A stretch of 64,000 nucleotides of DNA from Sinotaia quadrata. Its lineage: Eukaryota > Mollusca > Gastropoda > Architaenioglossa > Viviparidae. The DNA lies in NCBI GenBank assembly GCA_028829895.1, contig CM054180.1, positions 104,925,635 through 104,989,634 of the forward strand, written 5' to 3'. The position numbers were made by a program, and so were the translations under genes. Shown piece after piece: positions 15,090 to 27,720 of this stretch; the stretch's first letter is position 1, and every line of letters starts with the position of its first letter. The notes under the pieces are model-generated. The model was not told where the DNA came from. It searched no databases and worked only from the letters and a program-made list of their open reading frames with translations.

Positions 15090-15213
15090 TCTGCCTCACC
15101 AGTATAAATACGACACTGCCTCACCAGTATAAATACGAAACTGCCTCACCAGTATAAATACGACACTGCCTCACCAGTATAAATACGACACTGCCTCACC
15201 AGTATAAATACGA
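15090..15213. repeat. 25-bp repeat, five copies
   Basis: Five nearly identical units of CTGCCTCACCAGTATAAATA plus CGACA, each holding a TATAAATA string, about 700 bp upstream of the prohormone-like gene. Confidence 0.95.
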
Positions 15214-15906
15214 CAGATGAATCCACGAAAACTCCTGTGGTGACCTAAAACTTGTAATCGTAACCACCACCACCTGTGAATTTCAATTTTACAATTAATT
15301 ACTCGTCCCAAGCGTTTGTTCCAAAGACTACTTCACTCCATCAGCTATCAGTTTCATGTTACAACTTCGGCCTCTCTATCCATCCTACTAGCGTTACTTC
15401 CCCTTGTTTTGTTTTCATTAAGTGACGTGATCTAGATGCGCTTAAAACAACAACAAAAACACAGTACTCTGCCCCTCCCATATTACAACCTGAAAGGAGT
15501 GCGCATGCACTTGCTCCACTTTCCTATCGTGACCTGTGTTGCTTAGAAACAAAAGGTCACAGAAAAGAGCGACTCTCTGCTGTGTTCGAATGTCCGTGTC
15601 CACGAGACTGAGGTCAGCTTCCATTGAAATGCCATCAACGCCAGGCGTCGCAAGAGTGGAACGAGACTGAGGCAGAAAAGGACACCAACACCAAACACCA
15701 TCACCTAACACCATCACCTACCGGAGAACGACGATAACACTACTACAGATCGTGCCGGTCAAGGACTGTGACGACGCCGTCAACCTAAATTTGCCCCAGC
15801 AGCCTACATTGTTGGTGACTTGCGTTCCTGTAACAAGGGTTACCATCTGGTGTACGCGCCTGAAATTCCGTTTATAAAAAATAAATTTAACAATTCGTTG
15901 CCAAAA

Positions 15907-16009
15907 ATGGTTTTGGTGGCGCAAAATGCTGCTCGATTCCTGGCTGTTGCTGTTATCGCCATTTGTTTCTGCGTCCAGGTGTTGGGTTTGCCTATAGCAA
16001 CACAGCAAG
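15907..16009 (+). CDS. Candidate prohormone, exon 1 (signal peptide)
   Basis: The ATG at 15,907 opens a 34-codon exon encoding a short N-terminus (VLVAQNAARF), a hydrophobic core (LAVAVIAICFCVQVLG) and a likely signal-peptidase site just before LPIATQQ. The exon ends in phase 1 at a canonical donor (CAAG|GTGAGT, GT at 16,010). The G left over joins AT at the start of the next exon (17,551) to make an Asp codon, so the frame is kept across the 1,541-bp intron. An exon made almost only of a signal peptide is common in secreted peptide genes. An open frame runs upstream of this ATG, but the hydrophobic core so close behind 15,907 favours this start. Confidence 0.68.
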
Positions 16010-16264
16010 GTGAGTGTCGTTCATAGTAGACAGCTCCCCCACCCCCTCACACATATATCATGTGTTTGTTTATGCCTGTATCAAGAGATGAAAGGGTGTT
16101 TTTTAATGAAAAATAATAAGAACATAAGCTTTTATTGCTGCTGCCTCAGTTATAATACTCTTATATGGTTTCTAGCTGCGATTTTTAATTTGAGAGGTGT
16201 GTTTTTCCCATCTAAATGTATAGTACATTCCAATTTTGTTCATCATGACATGTCTCACCTGTCA

Positions 16265-16748
16265 TTAACCACTCTCAGTTTCAGAAGTCTTTTTCAATTA
16301 AACATAAACCAAAAATTCTGTCTATTTCAATTAAGGTAAACCCAAACTTTAGTCTGTTTCAATTAAACGTAAACCACAACTTAATCTGTTTCACTTAAAT
16401 ATAAACCCAAACTCAGTCTGTTTCAGTTAAAGTTAAAACAAAACTCAATCCGTTTCAATTAAATGTAGACCAAAACTCAATCTGTTTCACTTAAATATAA
16501 ACCAAAAGTCAACATGTTTCAGTTAAAGTTAAAAACTCAAACTGTTTCGATTAAATGTAAAAAAAAACTCAATCTGTTTAAATTACACGTAAACCAAACC
16601 TCAACCTATTTCTTTACACGTAAAACAAAACTCAATCTGTTTCAATTAAACATAACCCAAACTCAATCTGTTTAAATAAACGTAAAACAACTCAATCCAT
16701 AAACGTAAACAAAACCTCACTCTGTTTCAAATAAACATAAACCAAGTC
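16265..16748. repeat. ~31-bp degenerate repeat in the prohormone-like intron
   Basis: Diverged units of CTCAATCTGTTTCAATTAAA and CGTAAACCAAAA, inside the intron between the two exons of the candidate prohormone gene. Confidence 0.85.
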
Positions 16749-17550
16749 TACGACGTGAAAACTGTATGTCATTCAAAGTAGTTGCGAGAAGGCTACGTTA
16801 CGTCCAACTGATCACAATACCAATATTAAAACGAAAGTACATGACTACTTTTTGCCATTTCTCCGCCCCCCACCCCCCACCCCAATCGAATCATCAGAAT
16901 AAAATTACTTTACGGCGTAATAAATTCTTTTCGTCTGTGCAAAAGAGGAAGGAAAGAGAGGAATTTTCGACATTAAAGCTATGCTTTATTCCTGTTAAGT
17001 GAAAAAGTTAAAATCATTAAAAAATAATTAATTATTTTTCGATGCTGAGGCACTAATTAAATATCTTTTGCTGATTGATATTTGGTTTTCTTCTAATTTC
17101 CCGTTATCTAATATCAGTTAGTCAGCTGCCTTAAACTGATACGGTAAAGGTCACATATTATTTCAAATTTAGGTTTTGTTGACGGATGCAAAATAATCAG
17201 TGCTGAAAAAAATTAGGGCATGAAATCGGGCGTGTTCGACACTCTTTACATACTTTTCATAGTAACATTTTACAGTTTGAACAGAGAACAATAATTTGAT
17301 GACATCATCAGTGAAAACACTGAAGATATTATGACAGAAAACCGGTTTTAAAAATTAACGTCAAGCGTATTTCTGTTGCTGAGGTTAAGCTAATATTTTT
17401 ACTGTCGTTTGTTAATATAGAAGAGAAAATAGTCCGTCTTCGTCTTCATTTCTTCCACCCTTTCTGCTTGAATTCCTTCCTTTTTATGAGCGTTCATTTC
17501 TAATTTATTGTTTATGAACATTATTTATTTTCTTTCCATCTTTATTGCAG

Positions 17551-18107
17551 ATGACATTTCATGGTCACTCTATTCTAAAATTAGATTAAACAAAAAATGG
17601 TCGTCCTCAGATAGCTTACGCACACACAGATTGCGCCTTAAGGCCAAAGGACTTCGAGATCTCGAAACATATTCAGCACCGGATGGAGATTATTTTTCCT
17701 TGCCACCGCGACTTCCGGTCGTATTCTTCAGTGACTTGCGCGAGCTTCTGAGGAGAAAGCGTTCTCCCCACACTTTTATGGCCTTCGAGGAGGTGGAGAA
17801 AAGATACTTAATAATGCGTGTGACGCAGGAAATAGACAAGCAACTGCAACAACAGCATCAAGGGAGCGACCCGGGTGTGGCTTCAGAAACCACAGAAATA
17901 CCGTTGCAGACGACGAAAGATTACCGAAATAGCGGCGACAACCTCGAAGCTATGAACGCCGAAATCAGTACCATGTCAGTGGACGAGTTACGCCGCCTGC
18001 TTTATGTCGTAGAGACGGCTTCTAGCACGACCACTACAGCTGCCAGTCACCCGTGGTTAATGCCCGCATTAGGAATTGCCGACGTTTGCTGCATTCTCGG
18101 TTGACTG
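17551..18107 (+). CDS. Candidate prohormone, exon 2 (mature region)
   Basis: Preceded by a good acceptor (TTTATTGCAG|ATGAC). With exon 1 it gives a protein of about 218 residues ending at the TGA near 18,102-18,104. It has possible convertase sites KK (after KIRLN), RRKR (after SDLRELL) and KR (after SPHTFMAFEEVE), so peptides of about 50 and 12 residues could be released. No site is preceded by Gly, so amidation is not predicted. The C-terminal half is Gln- and Thr-rich and carries the only mature Cys pair near the end (GIADVCC). An ATTAAA about 75 bp past the stop could serve polyadenylation. I do not recognise the family; a non-hormone secreted protein is also possible. Confidence 0.6.
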
Positions 18108-18735
18108 TGACCTAGTTAATTATAGTAACTGAATTATTAGTGTCAGTAATATTTTAAACCGGAAATTAGTCTTTTTATATTAAAATCAGTGAAAAAATGT
18201 GCATTTTAGCTCAGTAACGGTTTGAAGGAAATTCTTTGCGGTTGATTCACCTGCGAACGCTTATTTAGGCAGATGTTTAAGGGGTCTTTGCTGAAAAGCA
18301 CCTTGAATGTTGAATCTTGACACAAAGTACTCCTTCACTTAAGATATCGTAACACCCCCCCCCTCCCCGGTCTTTCTTTTATATTAGTTTTTCCTGTCGT
18401 TATATATAGCACAGTTCATCATACAGCAATTAGACGGTTAATACATTCTAATGTGCGTAGTGTATTGTTCCAGTGGCGTTATTCTTAATTTTCCCTCTGC
18501 ATTTGCTAAGAGGGAGGGAGAGAGAGAGAGTGTGTGTGTGAGTGGGGGGAGAGATCTGATATCGTGCAATGACGATTGAAACACAAGCAAGATTCGAACT
18601 TTTTCAGAGGTACGAAGATGAGGTTAATGACTGGACACGGCGACAAGAACTACAGGTTTTATTTTTAAAAGTGTCATTTAAATTTCTACTCTTCAAAATC
18701 TTAATTTAGCTTCAGAGGTGATTAATCAAGTCATA

Positions 18736-19130
18736 ACCCATTTTGATATTTGCGAGTCAAAACTGTTCATTAATATAACATTTTGATATTTGCGAGTCAA
18801 AACTGTTCATTAATATAACATTTTGATATTTATTAGTCAAAACTGTTCATTAATATAACATTTTGATATTTAAGAGTCAAAACTGTTCAGTAATATAACA
18901 TTTTGATATTTGCGAGTCAAAACTGTTCAGTAATATAACATTTTGCCTCATACAACTCGAAACCATTCACTAACACAAAATTTTGCTGCATACGACTCAA
19001 AGCCGTTCAACAACAGAACATTTTGCTGCATACAACTAAAAACAGTTCATCAACACAATATTTTGCTGCATATGAATCAAAATTGCTCACCAATACAACA
19101 TTTTACCTCAAACCGTTCACCAATAAAAAA
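18736..19130. repeat. 40-bp minisatellite
   Basis: Units begin ACATTTTGATATTTGCGAGT and continue CAAAACTGTTCATTAATATA. Homogeneous on the left, decaying to the right. Confidence 0.93.
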
Positions 19131-19329
19131 AAATTGTCTCATACCCAAATCCGTTTTCTTGCAATATTTTGTGTTTGTACAATACAACATACACTATTGC
19201 TGCATTCTACCCGAATTTTGTCAGATAATAGATAGGCTGTATTAATTAATTATCAACAAACAACAAATTAAAAAGCATCACTATTATCGTAGAACAGCAG
19301 CAGTCATGTCTTTAAAAATACGAATTCGT

Positions 19330-19733
19330 TTTAATATCCAATCTCGTATTGGTACAAATCATAAATATGTCATTCCAATAGTGATGTAGTCTCAATATCC
19401 AGTCTCGTATTGGTACAGATCATAAACATGTCATTCCAATAGTGATGTAGTCTTAATATCCAATCTCGTATTGGTACAAATCATAAACATGCCATTCCAC
19501 TAGTGATGTAGTCTTAATATCCAGTCTCGTATTGGTACAAATCATAAACATGTCATTCCAATAGTGATGTAGTCTTAATATCCAATCTCGTATTGGTACA
19601 AATCATAAACATGTCATTCCAATAGTGATGTAGTCTTAATATCCAATCTCGTATTGGTACAAATCATAAACATGTCATTCCAATAGTGATGTAGTCTTAA
19701 TATCCAATCTCGTATTGGTACAAATCATAAACA
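19330..19733. repeat. 61-bp minisatellite, about 6.6 copies
   Basis: Almost identical units containing CTCGTATTGGTACAAATCAT and GTCATTCCAATAGTGATGTA. Confidence 0.97.
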
Positions 19734-20129
19734 GTAAGGATTCTCATAGTCAAAACATTTTTATAGATAACGTTTAAGAAGTTTCATAGTCGAAACTTTT
19801 ATGGATGAGAGGGTGGATGAGAGGATGAATGACTGATGATGGACGGTTTGTATCCCATTTTGACAGAAAACAACTTTTCCTAAGTTAGAACACAAAGACT
19901 AGCATCAAACATCAAACATCAAACAACACACACACCAAAACAAAACACGAATTCAATAAAATATTTCAAACTTCAAGCATGATTATAAGGTATGAAACTT
20001 TAAGGCTGTTCTTTATGGCGTCAGAGATAATATTTCACCTAAAAAATATATGCGTGATCAAAATGTCTCTTTCTCTCTGAGAGAGGCGTGTTTGAAGTAC
20101 TACAATTAGGAGGTCGGTTGAAACACAAC

Positions 20130-20476
20130 ATAAACATACTCACTAAAATACATATACAACATAAACATTTTGCACTAAAATATAAATACAACATAAACAT
20201 ATTGCACTAAAATATAAATACAACATAAACATATTGCACTAAAATATAAATACAACATAAACATATTGCACTAAAATATAAATACAACATAACACATTGC
20301 ACTAAAATATAAATACAACATAACATATTGCACTAAAATATAAATACAACATAAACATATCGCACTAAAATATAAATACAACATAAACATATTGCACTAA
20401 AATATAAATACAACATAAACATACTGCACTAAAATATAAATACAACATAAACATATTGCACTAAAATATAAATACA
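20130..20476. repeat. 32-bp minisatellite, about 10 copies
   Basis: Units of ACATAAACATATTGCACTAA followed by AATATAAATACA, very homogeneous. Confidence 0.96.
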
Positions 20477-20776
20477 AAGCATCAATACGAAATATTAACG
20501 AGGCTTGTCGTCATCAAAATTGAAGTGAGATGATTCAGACGGTACTGAATGTTCTTTGAGTGTCTTGCAGTTTCATTTTCATACAAGGATTTCAAGGTCA
20601 AATTTTTAAACGTGACGTAAATACTCGAGACAGTTTAAATACACTGGAAGTCAACAAATACTTAATATATAATGGAATTGGGAGCAGAAGTACAGCCATT
20701 ATCGCGGTTGTCACTTCTGGTCTGATGACAATTATGATTTCGCTGCACGATTGTCAACAATTGAAGTGGTGTTTCT

Positions 20777-20879
<103 letters not shown>

Positions 20880-21175
20880 AACACAAACATCAAACATCAA
20901 ACAAAATACACTAGAAACCTCACACCAATATAATATAAAACAAGCACATATATTTTTAAAACTTGGGTTTGTCTTTAGTTTAGGTCTGCGACTGAATGCT
21001 TAATGTATTGAGAATACATAAAACTTTAATGATGGCTGGAGACGGTCTCTGGGTTTCTAGGCAACCTCTCACTGAACCTTAATTTTACTTTCTTTATTAC
21101 CTTGTTCACTACGATAATAATTTAAACTATTTAAAATATTTCTGTGCAAACGCGTTAGGTGGGTAAATGAAAGGA

Positions 21176-21336
21176 CAATTAAACTCATTCCTTTCCTGTA
21201 CATAATATGTCAAATTTAAACTCGTTCCTTTCCTGTACATAATATGTCAAATTTAAACTCATTCCTTTCCTGTACATAATATGTCAAATTTAAACTCGTT
21301 CCTTTCCTGTACATAATATGTCAAATTTAAACTCGT
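21176..21336. repeat. 37-bp repeat, about 4.5 copies
   Basis: Units hold AAACTCGTTCCTTTCCTGTA followed by CATAATATGTCAAATTT. Confidence 0.96.
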
Positions 21337-21339
21337 TCC

Positions 21340-22680
21340 TTATATGCGCTAAACCCCGGCCTCGACATCAATTCGTGTCGTTTGCTGTGAGACTCTATCT
21401 CTTTTGTTGTATTAGTGACACTGTTTCACAGTTATTATTTTAGATTGAGATTTTGCTAGTGGGCATTGACCACTCATTCGTGATTCCCAGCTTCAAAAGG
21501 TTTAAGGTGCGATTGTTTGCAAGGGTTAAGTCAGATTCACATAAGAATAAAGTAATATTAAGATATACACACATACACTAACGTAAGAGATAAGTGGTTT
21601 AAAAAATCTCATTTTTATTCATCAGGAGTACAGGTATTGGAACCAAAAGCTATTCTGATGGATCCTTCAAGGAGATTTTGTTCGCATTTGGTTAGTTTGA
21701 AAATATATATGACTGTAAGGGAAGTAACTGTGCCAACAGCATTAACCAATTAATACTTCATAAATTATTTCATAAAAGTATATTAAATCCAGTTTTGGAC
21801 ATTTATTTCTTTAATACCTTATTACAATGCCACTTAATTTACATTATTTCTAGTATCCCAATTAAAAATAGTAAAGAAAACTAGTATTGCCTGCCCAAAT
21901 TGTCATTTATTGTAGAGCCTGCTAAAAAGGGGCGTAATTCCGTTATGATTTGTTTCGAAGGTCACTACAGTAGTATCCCGTTATTTAAGTTCTGGTATTC
22001 ATCTGTTTGGTTCAAGCTGAAATAATTCGTATTGCACATTGACTGCAGTTAATTCCACAAGGATGAAATTCGAAAACAGTTTTCAAGATAATCGTTACAA
22101 TATTTCCACCCATCTCTCTCTCCGTTCGAAAAGTGTTGTGAGTAATCCAAAACAGAATTGTATAGGAAGTAAGTTTAATTATACTGTTTATGTATATATC
22201 AACATTTGGTTTTACACACACACACGCGCGCGCGCGCGCACGCACACAGTGATTGCTTGTTCTGATTATATTTCTCGAAGTAAAGTGTAAAACAACTTCA
22301 ACTATTTTTACCTTTGTTGTTGTTGACTTCTTTTTAACGACTTTTGTTTTCTGTTGGTTTATTTGTTTTAAATTTTAATCTCAGGATCTTGGCAGGATTC
22401 TAGTTGAGCCAAGATTTTATGGAAGATATGGACACTTCCAAAGAGAGCTACTTTTAGAAGTAGGGGCAAGTCTATGTTTCTAGGCAGTTTAAACAGGCAT
22501 CTTTCGAACTCAGGTTATCCAGTGCTCCAATACAAACTTGTATTTCTTCTGCAATTATTATTATTCCTAGTTTTTACATGACTTTTGTTTACTGTCGGTT
22601 GTGAACCAAGGTCTCGGAATCTTATCAAGATTCTGAAAGATCCAAGGTTGTATTATTATTATTATTATTTTATTCTATGT
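21340..22680. other. Intergenic stretch, nothing recognised
   Basis: AT-rich, with a short CA/CG dinucleotide run at about 22,215-22,248 and no supported gene. Confidence 0.4.
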
Positions 22681-22695
22681 GTGTGAATGTATCAG

Positions 22696-22709
22696 AGTGT
22701 GTGTGTGAT

Positions 22710-22767
<58 letters not shown>

Positions 22768-22875
22768 GAGTGATTGAGTGTGTAAGTGTGAGAGGGAATG
22801 TTTGTGAGGGTTTTTGTATGTGTGCGTGTGTGTGCGTGAAAGGAAGTGTGTGAATGTGTGAGAACACTTGTGTTT

Positions 22876-22934
<59 letters not shown>

Positions 22935-22935
22935 C
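22696..22935. repeat. GT/GA low-complexity block
   Basis: Two GA tracts (about 22,729-22,760 and 22,878-22,935) separated by GT-rich sequence. Ser/Leu- and Thr/His-rich frames here are artefacts. Confidence 0.95.
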
Positions 22936-22939
22936 AAAC

Positions 22940-24135
22940 ACCGCACATAACATTCATATCAAATCGGATATAACACACACACACGTAAACACGCAATCTA
23001 AACTGAAGTTAACAAAATGTCAAAATACAGCAATGGAAATGTAATCAAATATATGCTAAATACTTTTATTTAAAGAAAATGCAGAAATATAAATTAATGC
23101 AATGTACATATTACAGAAACATTCCTTAAGAACTATAATATTGAAACAAAAAAATAAAATGCAGCATTATAAAGATTTCAGTGATAGTCGAACACAGGGC
23201 TGCATTGGAATGTAATGCATTAATGTATTAAATAATAGCAAAAGCAAACATCCAAATACAAATAAAATTTATAAGATGGAGAAATATGATAACAAAAACT
23301 TTTGAGCACAAAATAACACAAACAAAAACAAAAATTATTGTATTCGTATAAGCAAAGAGGATTTAATATAACACAGTCTTGTAATACAAACTGGGGTTAG
23401 AAAACCCCAATCAAAATCTATTACTGTCAACAATGCACTTCCGCCAACAAATAACAGCAACATTTCCATAAAATAAACTAAAAGGAACCCTGCAGTTCTA
23501 CCAACAAAATTAAGTAAAGTATTACAGGTAACAGCAAATGTTCCTTGAAATAACATTAACTCTACCAACAAAATTAAGTAAAGCATTACAGGTAACGGCA
23601 AATGTTCCTTGAAATAACATTAACTCCGCGAACAAAACTAAGAATCTCGAATCAAATTCCTTTGAGGAACTTACTTGCGATAGCATATCTAATCAAACTT
23701 CTACTTCAACAAACAAAACAAATCAATACACAAAATTATAAATGAAATCAAGCGTCGCATATAATACAGTTCGATGGGGACCACTAAAACAATATATATT
23801 ATAACGGAAATATTGTTTCTAAAGATAGCATCAAAAATTATAAATAACTTTGGAGTTCCTTTGTTTTGGGTGGTAAGACAACCCGATTAAAAAGAGGATA
23901 ACTATAAAATATATTATTGATACAAATAAATGCAAAAAAAACGTAAAGTTTCTAACACAATGCGAGGCTTAAATATCTGATCAGTGCACAAGAGTGATTT
24001 AAGAAGTAACTCACAAACCCATCGGAAGCCAAGGGCAATATTTGTATCTTGGGTGTGTGTGCGTGTGTGTATGTGTGAGGGTAATGCATGCAAACAGTTC
24101 TGCTGAGGAAAAAAAACAGTCGACACCTCACGACC
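22940..24135. other. AT-rich intergenic stretch with a short 64-bp repeat
   Basis: About two copies of a 64-bp unit (TACCAACAAAATTAAGTAAA onward) at 23,499-23,625; otherwise nothing recognised. Confidence 0.5.
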
Positions 24136-24139
24136 AAAC

Positions 24140-24729
24140 TGTGCACATGAAGCGCTAAATTTCTCACGACTACAATAAACAAACATAGCGCCAAATTTCT
24201 CGCAACTACATAGCGCCAAATTTCTCGCAACTACATAGCGTAAAATTTCTCGCAACTACAAACTACATAGCGCCAAATTTCTCGCAACTACAAACAACAT
24301 AGCGCCAAATTTCTCGCAACTACAAACTGCATAGCGCCAAATTTCTCGCAACTACAAACCACATAGCGCCAAATTTCTCGCAACTACAAACTGCATAGCG
24401 CCAAATTTCTCGCAACTACACACTGCATAGCGCCAAATTTCTTGCAACTACAAACTGCATAGCGCCAAATTTCTTGCAACTACAAACTGCATAGCGCCAA
24501 ATTTCTTGCAACTACAAACTGCATAGCGCCACATTTCTCGCAACGACAAAAAGCATAAAGTCAAATTTCTCGCAACGACAAAGAGCACAGCGCCAAATTT
24601 CTCGCAACGACAAAAGGCAAAGAGCCAAATTTCTTGCAACTACAAAATGCATAGCGCCAAATTTCTCGCAACTACAAAAGACATAGAGCCAAATTTCTCT
24701 CAACTACAAAATGTATTGCGCAAAATTTC
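24140..24729. repeat. 31-32-bp minisatellite, left part of a split array
   Basis: Units contain GCGCCAAATTTCTCGCAACT and ACAAACTGCATA. The array stops abruptly at the hAT-like element end at 24,730, and related units resume at 26,048. Confidence 0.95.
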
Positions 24730-26047
24730 CAGGGTTGTAGAGTCAGTCAAAAAAAATTTCCGACTCCCGAAATTATAGAAGTCTGACTCCAGCTGTAGTT
24801 TATTGCTAATATCATATGGCTAAAATTATATAGTTTTATGGAGTCATATGTGTGCGTATGGTATAGGCTTCAATAAATGAAAAAATGGCTTTCAAAGATT
24901 TAATTTTAAAACTAATTTTCAATCATGCAACAATATAAAACAAAACCCTGAAAATAATATTTTGGCTCTGAGGGAGGAAAATGAACGTTCCACAGTGACT
25001 AGAGAGGATGCTTTATGATGTGACAGCCATTTTGAATAATCTCGCATAGCAGGGTATTTTGATCTTTCAGCGTTCGATTCAGAAGTACGGTCAAATTTCC
25101 CAAACCCTTTCAGTGTTTTGTGAAAAATTAATTTTGAATTTAGTTAGACATGATGGAGTTTCTCTCACTCCGAACTTTTCCAAATTTAACTTCCGACATT
25201 TTGATCAATTCTGTATGTCTAGATATTTTTTCTTAACCTCCAACTTCGTGGTTACTGTTAATGAAGATGACTGAATGACTGTCACGTAGCGACCGGGCTA
25301 TCGTCTCACCTTCTTGTCGTATACCTTTAATACGAACTTCTCATTTATACAACAGAATATTTTTGTTTTAATACCAACTTCTCATTTATACAACAGAATA
25401 TTTTTGTTTTAATACCAACTTCTCATTTATACAACAGAATATTTTTGTTTTAATACCAACTTCTCATTTATACAACAGAATATTTTTGTTTTAATACCAA
25501 CTTCTCATTTATACAACAGAATATTTTTGTTTTAATACCAACTTCTCATTTATACAACAGAATATTTTTGTTTTAATACCAACTTACAACAGAATATTTT
25601 TGTTTTAATACCAACTTCTCATTTATACAACAGAATATTTTTGTTTTAATACCAACTTCTCATTTATACAACAGAATATTTTTGTTTTAATACCAACTTC
25701 TAATTTATACAACAGAATATTTTTGTTTTAATACCAACTTCTAATTTATACAACAGAATATTTTTGTTTTAATACCAACTTCTAATTTATACAACAGAAT
25801 ATTTTTTGCTTTAAGCTCACTGTTTCAATAACGTTTAACTTGCGCTGCTTAAAATATACTGAATTAATAATAAACAACAACGATGTTATTTCAATTTTTT
25901 AGTCTTTTTTCACCCCTTTATATTTCAAACGTGGATCTGCCTTCGCCTCGAGTCTCATTAAATTCTGGGTCGGAGTTGAGACATTTTTACTGACTACGAC
26001 TCCACTAGAAACAAAACCGACCCCACGACTCCGACTCCACAGACCTG
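24730..26047 (-). mobile_element. Decayed hAT-type DNA transposon inserted in a minisatellite
   Basis: The left end CAGGGTTGTAGAGTCAGTC and the reverse complement of the right end (CAGGTCTGTGGAGTCGGAGT) form imperfect terminal inverted repeats of the hAT CAGxG type. The flanking 8-mers AAAATTTC (24,722-24,729) and TAAATTGT (26,048-26,055) both correspond to CAAATTTC of the surrounding array, as expected for a decayed 8-bp target duplication. On the - strand, about 25,140-24,960 is an open frame with KYPAMRDYSKWL and then VERSFSSLRAK, the C-terminal dimerisation motif of hAT transposases. The rest of the transposase is gone, partly replaced by a 41-bp minisatellite. Confidence 0.8.
25335..25805. 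repeat. 41-bp minisatellite inside the hAT-like element
   Basis: About 11-12 nearly identical units of ACTTCTCATTTATACAACAG followed by AATATTTTTGTTTTAATACCA. One unit (about 25,586) is shortened. Confidence 0.97.
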
Positions 26048-26245
26048 TAAATTGTTCACAGCTACAAATAAACAAACTTTGTACTAAATTGCTCACAGCT
26101 ACAAATAAACAAACTTTGTACTAAATTGCTCACAGCTACAATAAACAAACTTAGCGCCAAATTTCTCACGACTACAATGAGCAAACAAAGCAATAAATTT
26201 TTCGCTACTACAGATGAACAAACAATGCGCTAAACTGTACTAAAC
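26048..26245. repeat. Right part of the split minisatellite
   Basis: Diverged units (ATTGCTCACAGCTACAAATA; GCGCCAAATTTCTCACGACT) related to the array at 24,140-24,729. Confidence 0.85.
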
Positions 26246-26904
26246 AAAACTAAACAATTGTACTGTGCCTGATTACGTTGTTGTTAATCCAGCATTATCA
26301 TTGAACTTATCATTAACGTTTTGCTGTAAGTTGATTCTGTGAGTTCTGTCCAAGTGCCAAAATGGTGAAAATTAAAGCTTTACTTTGGTCTTGAGAATTC
26401 ACAAAGATGATGTGTTGAGTAGCGCACATGCAGATTCTAGAACACTCCACATGATAGTGCTTTTGATAGTTCATACAAAGTTCTGGACAATTCTCCATGG
26501 TGTGCTTTGTGAGCACATCAAAGATTCTGGAACAGTTATGTAATATACCTAGAAGGGGTGCCATCATCTAATAAGAAAGACAGTAAATTGTTGCAAGCCG
26601 TGTGATTGTGAACATGTTCTGACCATCATTGAAAATGTTAACTACATTGACTATGATTTTTTTCTCTGAAACTCTACTCTCATCTCTATGATGATTTACA
26701 TCCATGAACATTATTGTTTATGTTAATGTGACTGCTGGTGTCTATGGTAGGATAAACTCATTGATTGTCTTGCGTTAATCAAATATCGTTGTGAAGTGAT
26801 GTAAATGTCAATGTTCTTTGAATTATATTCATAATTTGTATATTTGATTGTTGATTTAATAAGTTTATCATTAAATTTATTGACCTTCTTACAGATATTA
26901 ATGA

Positions 26905-27180
26905 CCATATGTTGAAACGATAGTGGGTAGATGGGGGCTCGCCAAATATAGATTAAAGGCGGATTTATCTTCTCCTTTGGTAAGACGTTTTCCACCTACG
27001 GAAATGCTGTGTGATGGTAAATGTTTGTCTTTAATGTTGTGGAAGAGATAAAATGTTTACAGCACCTGTATATCCGCCAAGTGAGAGAGACGAGTGGTGT
27101 CTTCTAGAGAATTATTAATAACATAAATTAAGATTATCTTCACTTGTAATTAGTTATGAATGATTAAATAAATATAATAA
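26905..27180 (+). repeat. Dispersed repeat, copy 1
   Basis: Shares order and wording with 38,568-38,840: GTGGGTAGATGGGGGCTC, TTTCCACCTA, GTCTTTAATGTTGTGGAAGA, CGAGTGGTGTCT and a final AGGATGG. It looks like one family of short interspersed element; the type is not determined. Confidence 0.75.
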
Positions 27181-27231
27181 TTATCAAAACCAATAACTAG
27201 GATGGCGTTGCGTTACACTTGTAAAGTGTAA

Positions 27232-27720
27232 ACTCAGTCCTATAAAGACAAACAATACTAGTATAGTAGAGACACGGCCCTATAAAGACAAATAATACTA
27301 GTATAGTAGAGACACGGCCCTATAAAGACAAACAATGCTAGTATAGTAGAGACACAGCCCTTTAAAGACAAACAATACTAGTATAGTAGAGACCCGGCCC
27401 TATAAAGACAAATAATACTAGTATAGTAGAGACACGGCCCTATAAAGACAAACAATACTAGTATAGTAGAGACACGGCCCTATAAAGACAAACAATACTA
27501 GTATAGTGTACGTACGGTCCAATAAAGGCAAACAATACTAGTATAGTGTACATACGGTCCAATAAAGGCAAAGAATATGAGTGTTGTGTTGACACGGTCC
27601 CATAAACTCAAACAACACCAGTATAGTACAGATACGATCCTATAATGACAAACAATGCTATTATAGTACAGAGACGCTATATAAAAGTAAACAATACTAT
27701 TATATTACAGACATGGTCCA
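27232..27720. repeat. 40-bp minisatellite
   Basis: Units of TATAAAGACAAACAATACTA followed by GTATAGTAGAGACACGGCCC, homogeneous on the left and decaying to the right. It lies 0.7 kb beyond the 3' end of receptor gene A. Confidence 0.95.

Noticed and set aside
18050..18107. GIADVCC at the C-terminus of the candidate prohormone resembles the start of an insulin/relaxin A chain
   Set aside because: The protein ends three residues later, the remaining A-chain cysteines are missing and no B-chain cysteines occur upstream, so no insulin fold is possible.
24448..24703. - strand frames with VARNLALC-type repeats
   Set aside because: Produced by the 31-32-bp array; unit length varies, so the frame is not kept.
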